Source of the DNA: Achromobacter deleyi
GTDB taxonomy: Bacteria > Pseudomonadota > Gammaproteobacteria > Burkholderiales > Burkholderiaceae_B
Length of the DNA: 64,000 bases
Direction: 5' to 3'
NCBI RefSeq assembly: GCF_902859705.1
Contig: NZ_CADIJO010000001.1
Coordinates: forward strand, 372,001-436,000
Numbering within the stretch: the stretch's first letter is position 1; each line of letters starts with the position of its first letter. Both the position numbers and the translations under genes were made by a program. Positions 60,141-64,000 of this stretch are shown here, in pieces. The notes under the pieces are model-generated. The model did no database searches, had not been told where the DNA came from, and saw only the letters and a program-made list of their open reading frames with translations.

Positions 60141-61370
60141 TCAGGCCGGCTGGAGCAAGTCGGCCAGCGTGCGCGCGATGACCTTGGTGGCACGGCGCAG
60201 GTCTTCGAGCACGACGCGTTCGTCGCTGCGCTTGGCATGCGATTCAAGCACCGTGCGCGGGCCCGCGCCGTAGATCACGCCGGGAATGCCGGCTTCGGCA
60301 TACAGCCGCACGTCGGTATAGAGCGGCGTGCCCATGGCCGGTATCGGTTCGCCGAAGATGGCTTCGCCGTGTTTCTGGATGGCGCTGACGAGCGGCTGGT
60401 TGCCGGGCAGGGGGCGCATCGAGTTGGCCAGCAGCAGGCGCTTGATCTCGACCTGGATGCCAGGCGATTGCGCCGCGGCTTCCTGGATGATGCGGCGGAT
60501 GTCGGCTTCGACGTCGGCGGCGTTTTCTTCGGGGATCATGCGGCGGTCGAGCTTGAAGCTGACCTTGCCCGGCACCACGTTGGTATTGGTGCCGCCCTCG
60601 ATGCGTCCGATATTCAGGTAGGGATGGCTGATGCCGGGCACCTGCGAGGTGACCTGCTGGTACAGCGTGTTCTGGGCGTACAGCGCGTTCAGGATCTTGA
60701 CCGCGCCCTGCAGCGCGTCCACGCCGCTGGCCGGAATGGCGGCGTGCGCCATCTTGCCGTGTACGGTCACTTCCATTTGCAGGCAACCGTTGTGCGCAGT
60801 GACGACTTCGTAGCTGAAGCCGGCGGCGATCAGCAGGTCGGGCTGGGTCAGCCCCTGGCGCAGCAGCCAACCGGGGCCGAGCAGGCCGCCGAATTCTTCG
60901 TCATAGGTGAAGTGCAGTTCGACCGAGCCATGCGTGGGCCGGGCCACGGCTTCCAGCGCTCGCACGGCGAAGGTGAAGCTGGCGAAATCGCTTTTGCTCA
61001 CCGCGGCCGCGCGGCCGTACAGGCTGCCGTTGTCGATCTCGGCGCCATAGGGGTCGTGTTGCCAGCCGTCGCCGGGGGGCACCACGTCGCCGTGCGCATT
61101 GAGCGCCACGCGCAGGCCGGGGCCGTATTCGCGCCGCACGATCAGGTTGGTGATGGATTGCAGGCCGTAGTCGCGGACTTCCTGGTCGGGTACGGCGTGC
61201 GCTTCGGCGTCGAAGCCGAAGTCTTGCAGGAGTTCGGCGGTGCGCACGGCGTGCGGTGCGTTGTTGCCGGGCGGCGTGTCGGTGGGCACGCGTACCAGGG
61301 ATTGCAGGAAGCGGACTTCTTCGTCGAAGTGGGCATCGACCCAGGCGTCAAGGCGGGCGTAGTCGGTCAT
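60141..61370 (-). CDS. M20-family metallohydrolase-like protein, variant active site
   Basis: The protein has 409 residues from the ATG at 61370, seven bases after the stop of the preceding fusion gene. The ArgE/DapE/carboxypeptidase G2 fold is shown by NAHGDVVPPGDGW (His and Asp), TYDEEFGGLLG (catalytic and metal Glu), the dimerisation insert, and a final His in VLESHAKRSDERV. The bridging-metal Asp normally in GAxDxKG is Val here: GRAAAVSKSDFASF. The enzyme may use one metal or a different ligand. Context suggests a role in allantoate/ureide or N-carbamoyl compound use. It is distinct from the AllC domain encoded next door. Confidence 0.85.
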   Translation of the reverse strand: MTDYARLDAWVDAHFDEEVRFLQSLVRVPTDTPPGNNAPHAVRTAELLQDFGFDAEAHAVPDQEVRDYGLQSITNLIVRREYGPGLRVALNAHGDVVPPGDGWQHDPYGAEIDNGSLYGRAAAVSKSDFASFTFAVRALEAVARPTHGSVELHFTYDEEFGGLLGPGWLLRQGLTQPDLLIAAGFSYEVVTAHNGCLQMEVTVHGKMAHAAIPASGVDALQGAVKILNALYAQNTLYQQVTSQVPGISHPYLNIGRIEGGTNTNVVPGKVSFKLDRRMIPEENAADVEADIRRIIQEAAAQSPGIQVEIKRLLLANSMRPLPGNQPLVSAIQKHGEAIFGEPIPAMGTPLYTDVRLYAEAGIPGVIYGAGPRTVLESHAKRSDERVVLEDLRRATKVIARTLADLLQPA

Positions 61371-61377
61371 GGGGTGT

Positions 61378-63159
61378 CTAGCGAGTGGAAATGTCGTGGG
61401 CAAGATCGTCCAGCAGGCCTTGCATGGCTTGTGCGGCCAGCTGCATGTCGTCTCGGGTGGTGGATTCGCGCGGGTTGTGGCTGATGCCGCCGTTCTGGCC
61501 GCGCACGAACAGCATGGCTTGGGGCATGACTTCGTGCAGTTTCATGGCGTCGTGGCCGGCGCCGCTGGGCATGCGGTGCATGGGCACGCCCAGCGCGTCG
61601 ACCGCGCGCTCCCAGCGTTGCTGCCAGTCGGGCGCGCTGGGGGCGGCCGAGGCGCGCATGGTTTCCTCGAGCGTGTAGCGCACGCCGCGCCGCTCGCACA
61701 GGGCAGCCAGTTCGGCCAGCACATCATCGACCAGGGCGTCGCGCTGCGGATCGCTGGGCGCACGCAGGTCCAGGCTGAAGCGGCATTCGCCGGGCACCAC
61801 GTTGATCGAGCCGTTGGGTACTTCCAGCATGCCGATGGTGCCGACCGAGTCGCCGTCGCGGGCGGCGCGCTGTTCGAGATACAGCGCCAGTTCGGCGGTC
61901 GCCGCCGCCGCATCGCGGCGCCGGTTCATGGGGGTGGTGCCTGCGTGGCAGGCCACGCCCAGCACCTGCACCTGGTAGCGCACGCTGCCGTTGATGGACG
62001 TGACGATGCCCAGCGGCAATCCCATTTCGTACAGCACCGGGCCTTGTTCGATATGGACTTCGATGAAGCCCAGGTAGCGGCTGGCATCGCGCCGCAGCTT
62101 GGGGATGTCGTCGATGCACAGGCCGGCATGCTGCATGGCTTCGCGCAGGGTGATGCCCTGCGCGTCTTTCTGGTCGAGCCATTGCGGCTTGAAATCGCCG
62201 ATCAGGGCGCCGGAGCCGAGGAAGGTGGCGCGGTAGCGCTGGCCTTCTTCTTCGGCAAAGCCGATGACTTCAAGGTGGTAGGGCAGGCGACGGCCCTGGC
62301 GGTGCAGTTCGCGCACGCAGGCCATCGGCACGAAGATGCCCAGCCGGCCATCGTATTTGCCGCCGTTGCGCACGGTGTCGTAATGGCTGCCGGTCATCAG
62401 CGTGAGCGCGTCGGGCCGATCGGCGTGGTAGCGCCCCACCACATTGCCGACGGCATCGATTTCGACTTCGTCGAAGCCGCAATCGCGCATCCAGTGCGAA
62501 ATACGCTGCGCGCAGGCGCGATGCGCGTCGGTCAGGTAGGTGACGGTGAGCTGGCTCTTTTCGGCGTAGCCCGGGTCGCTGTGAGCGGCCAGGCGTTCCT
62601 GCCAGTCCCAGATGTCGTTGCCCAGCGTCAGGTCCTGGCCGAACTTGTCGGCCAGGCGCAGTTGCGCGATGCGATGGATGTTGCGCAGGGCTTCGTCGCG
62701 CTCGATGTCGGGCGGGTTGTCCAGCCGGCGCGCGAATTCATCGATGATCTGCGCGCGGGTGAGACCGGTGCCGCGCGCGCCGCGCACGGCCAGGATGAAC
62801 GGGAAGCCGAAGCGGGCGTTGTAGTCGGCGTTCAGCTGCTGCAGGCGGTTGAATTCCTCGGGCGAACACTGCGTCAGGCCCGCCTGGGTCTGTTCGTGGG
62901 TGGATTCTGCCGTGAGGTCCTGGCGCACCATGGCGCGTCCGGCCAGTTCGGGGTGGGCGCGAATGAGCGCCAGGCGTGCGTCCAGCGGGGCGGCGTCGAC
63001 GGCGCGTTGCAGTTGGTCCTGCAGATGCGCGAGCGACCGGAACGGCCGGGCCGCGAGCGCCTGGCGGGCGATCCAGGGCGAATGCTCGTAGACGCCGTCG
63101 AGCATTGCGCAAGCCGCATCGGGTGCGGCGGCATTGAGTTGTTCCAGGGTAAGGGCCAT
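61378..63159 (-). CDS. UraD-AllC fusion: OHCU decarboxylase + allantoate amidohydrolase
   Basis: The protein has 593 residues from the ATG at 63159. Residues 1-165 are a complete OHCU decarboxylase (AARPFRSL, catalytic His69 in RAHPELAGR, YNARFGFPFILAVRG), making S-allantoin from the urate oxidation product. Residues from about 176 form an M20 allantoate/N-carbamoyl amidohydrolase, with metal ligands in GSHYDTVRNGGKYDGRLG, EVIGFAEEEGQRY and YLGFIEVHIEQGP and the late AGHDAM block. Both halves look intact with no frameshift, so the fusion is genuine. It lies 11 bp after puuE. Confidence 0.93.
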   Translation of the reverse strand: MALTLEQLNAAAPDAACAMLDGVYEHSPWIARQALAARPFRSLAHLQDQLQRAVDAAPLDARLALIRAHPELAGRAMVRQDLTAESTHEQTQAGLTQCSPEEFNRLQQLNADYNARFGFPFILAVRGARGTGLTRAQIIDEFARRLDNPPDIERDEALRNIHRIAQLRLADKFGQDLTLGNDIWDWQERLAAHSDPGYAEKSQLTVTYLTDAHRACAQRISHWMRDCGFDEVEIDAVGNVVGRYHADRPDALTLMTGSHYDTVRNGGKYDGRLGIFVPMACVRELHRQGRRLPYHLEVIGFAEEEGQRYRATFLGSGALIGDFKPQWLDQKDAQGITLREAMQHAGLCIDDIPKLRRDASRYLGFIEVHIEQGPVLYEMGLPLGIVTSINGSVRYQVQVLGVACHAGTTPMNRRRDAAAATAELALYLEQRAARDGDSVGTIGMLEVPNGSINVVPGECRFSLDLRAPSDPQRDALVDDVLAELAALCERRGVRYTLEETMRASAAPSAPDWQQRWERAVDALGVPMHRMPSGAGHDAMKLHEVMPQAMLFVRGQNGGISHNPRESTTRDDMQLAAQAMQGLLDDLAHDISTR

Positions 63160-63170
63160 GGTGGCGGGGC

Positions 63171-64000
63171 TCAACGGTTGGGGGTGTAGGGATGAACGGT
63201 CTTCCAGTGCCGGGCGATATCCAGCCGCCGGCACACCCAGACGCGGTCGTGCCGGGCGATGTGGTCCAGGAAGCGCTGCAGTGCCGTGATGCGTCCCGGG
63301 CGCCCGAGCAGGCGGCAGTGCATGCCGATGCTGAGCATCTTGGGTGCTTCGTCGCCTTCGGCATAAAGCGCGTCGAAGCTGTCTTTCAGGTACTGGAAGA
63401 AGGGGTCCGCATGCGAGTAGCCCTGCGGCAGCGCGAAGCGCATGTCGTTGCAATCGAGCGTGTAGGGCACGATCAATTGCGGCGCGACCGTGCCGTCGGT
63501 CTTTTGCACCTGCATCCAGAAGGGCAGGTCGTCGCCGTAGTAATCGCTGTCGTATTCGAAGCCGCCGTAGTCGGCCACCAGGCGGCGGGTGCGGGGGCTG
63601 TCGCGGCCGGTGTACCAGCCCAGCGGGCGCTGGCCGGTTAGCTGGGTGATGGCGCCCATGCCCAGCCGCATGTGTTCGCGTTCGGTGGCTTCGTCGACGT
63701 TCTGGTAGTGAATCCAGCGCCAGCCATGGCAGGCGATTTCGTGGCCGAGCTCGACGAAGGCCGCGGTCAGTTCGGGATGGCGTTGCAGCGCCATGCCGAC
63801 GCCGAAGACGGTCAGCGGCAACTGGCGCTTTTCGAATTCGCGCAGGATGCGCCAGACGCCCGCCCGCGAACCGTATTCATAGATGCCGTCCATGCTGACA
63901 TGGCGGTCGGGATAGCTGGCCGGATTGAACATCTCGGACAGGAACTGTTCGGACCCGGCATCGCCATGCAGGACGTGGTTCTCGCCGCCTTCTTCGTAGT
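63171..64000 (-). CDS. puuE: PuuE-type allantoinase (polysaccharide-deacetylase family), 5' end outside the window
   Basis: The frame is open to the right edge: 22 codons upstream of the ATG at 63932 read EGGENHVLHGDAGSEQFLSE, clearly part of the PuuE N-terminus, so the real start is off the window. It is a cofactor-light allantoinase converting allantoin to allantoate. NodB-type blocks are visible: YPDRHVSMDGIYEYGSRAGVWRIL, LPLTVFGVGMALQRHPEL, GHEIACHGWRWIHYQNV and SIGMHCRLLGRPGRI. It lies 11 bp before the UraD-AllC fusion, in one operon. Confidence 0.93.
   Translation of the reverse strand, partial: YEEGGENHVLHGDAGSEQFLSEMFNPASYPDRHVSMDGIYEYGSRAGVWRILREFEKRQLPLTVFGVGMALQRHPELTAAFVELGHEIACHGWRWIHYQNVDEATEREHMRLGMGAITQLTGQRPLGWYTGRDSPRTRRLVADYGGFEYDSDYYGDDLPFWMQVQKTDGTVAPQLIVPYTLDCNDMRFALPQGYSHADPFFQYLKDSFDALYAEGDEAPKMLSIGMHCRLLGRPGRITALQRFLDHIARHDRVWVCRRLDIARHWKTVHPYTPNR

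Overview
The window is high-GC chromosomal DNA from a betaproteobacterium, most likely Alcaligenaceae (Achromobacter/Bordetella type). This rests on gene content and order: pyrG - DUF1330 - eno - ftsB; mdh diverging from a GntR regulator and sdhCDAB-sdhE-gltA; a linked prpBCD block; and a second-type AceE. It is an inference from protein resemblance, not a database match. I see no rRNA, tRNA, insertion sequence, prophage, integrase or CRISPR array. Almost all of the window looks like stable core or near-core genome.

Layout. (1) 1-4.4 kb: the N-terminal part of an autotransporter passenger (cut by the left edge), then a 7TMR-DISM sensor kinase and a divergent OmpR-type response regulator. (2) 4.4-10 kb: an ABM-fold protein, an SDR, ETF-ubiquinone oxidoreductase, a thioesterase, the two subunits of a 3-oxoacid CoA-transferase, and ElaA. 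(3) 10.2-21.5 kb: an RpiR-type regulator followed by nine co-directional genes, namely isoaspartyl peptidase, a GsiABCD-like peptide ABC transporter, DmpA-type aminopeptidase, DppA-type D-aminopeptidase and Xaa-Pro aminopeptidase. This reads as one uptake-and-hydrolysis unit for unusual peptides and ends at a strong terminator. (4) 21.5-30.9 kb: a membrane protein, pyrG, DUF1330, eno, ftsB, a lone TadE-like gene, Hsp33, a gamma-carbonic anhydrase and an acyl-CoA synthetase. (5) 31-37.2 kb: an LpxH-like phosphoesterase, an M50 protease, DUF2167, RDD, a very small gene with a near-consensus promoter, an RNA methyltransferase with a long disordered N-terminus, and HemJ.

(6) 37.2-48.9 kb: a central-carbon block. 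prpB-prpC-prpD (propionate via 2-methylcitrate) and mdh lie on the minus strand. A GntR/UTRA regulator, sdhC-D-A-B, sdhE and gltA lie on the plus strand. A 28-bp double palindrome sits between mdh and the regulator. (7) 48.9-58.2 kb: a membrane-anchored protein of unknown function, DUF2214, MaeB malic enzyme, an orphan homodimeric E1 dehydrogenase and an OPT-family transporter. (8) 58.3-64 kb: a purine-breakdown block with an NCS2 permease, an M20-like hydrolase, a natural UraD-AllC fusion and PuuE-type allantoinase (cut by the right edge).

The most interesting observations are regulatory or architectural: a 10-bp direct repeat overlapping the autotransporter promoter beside the two-component pair; the peptide-scavenging operon under a SIS-domain regulator; a 62-residue gene whose core promoter is flanked by a 12-bp dyad; a roughly 170-bp palindromic element downstream of a gene-free stretch at hemJ-prpD; the double palindrome at the TCA regulator; and, in the purine block, the UraD-AllC fusion, an M20 protein lacking the bridging metal Asp, and three 14-nt tandem repeats.
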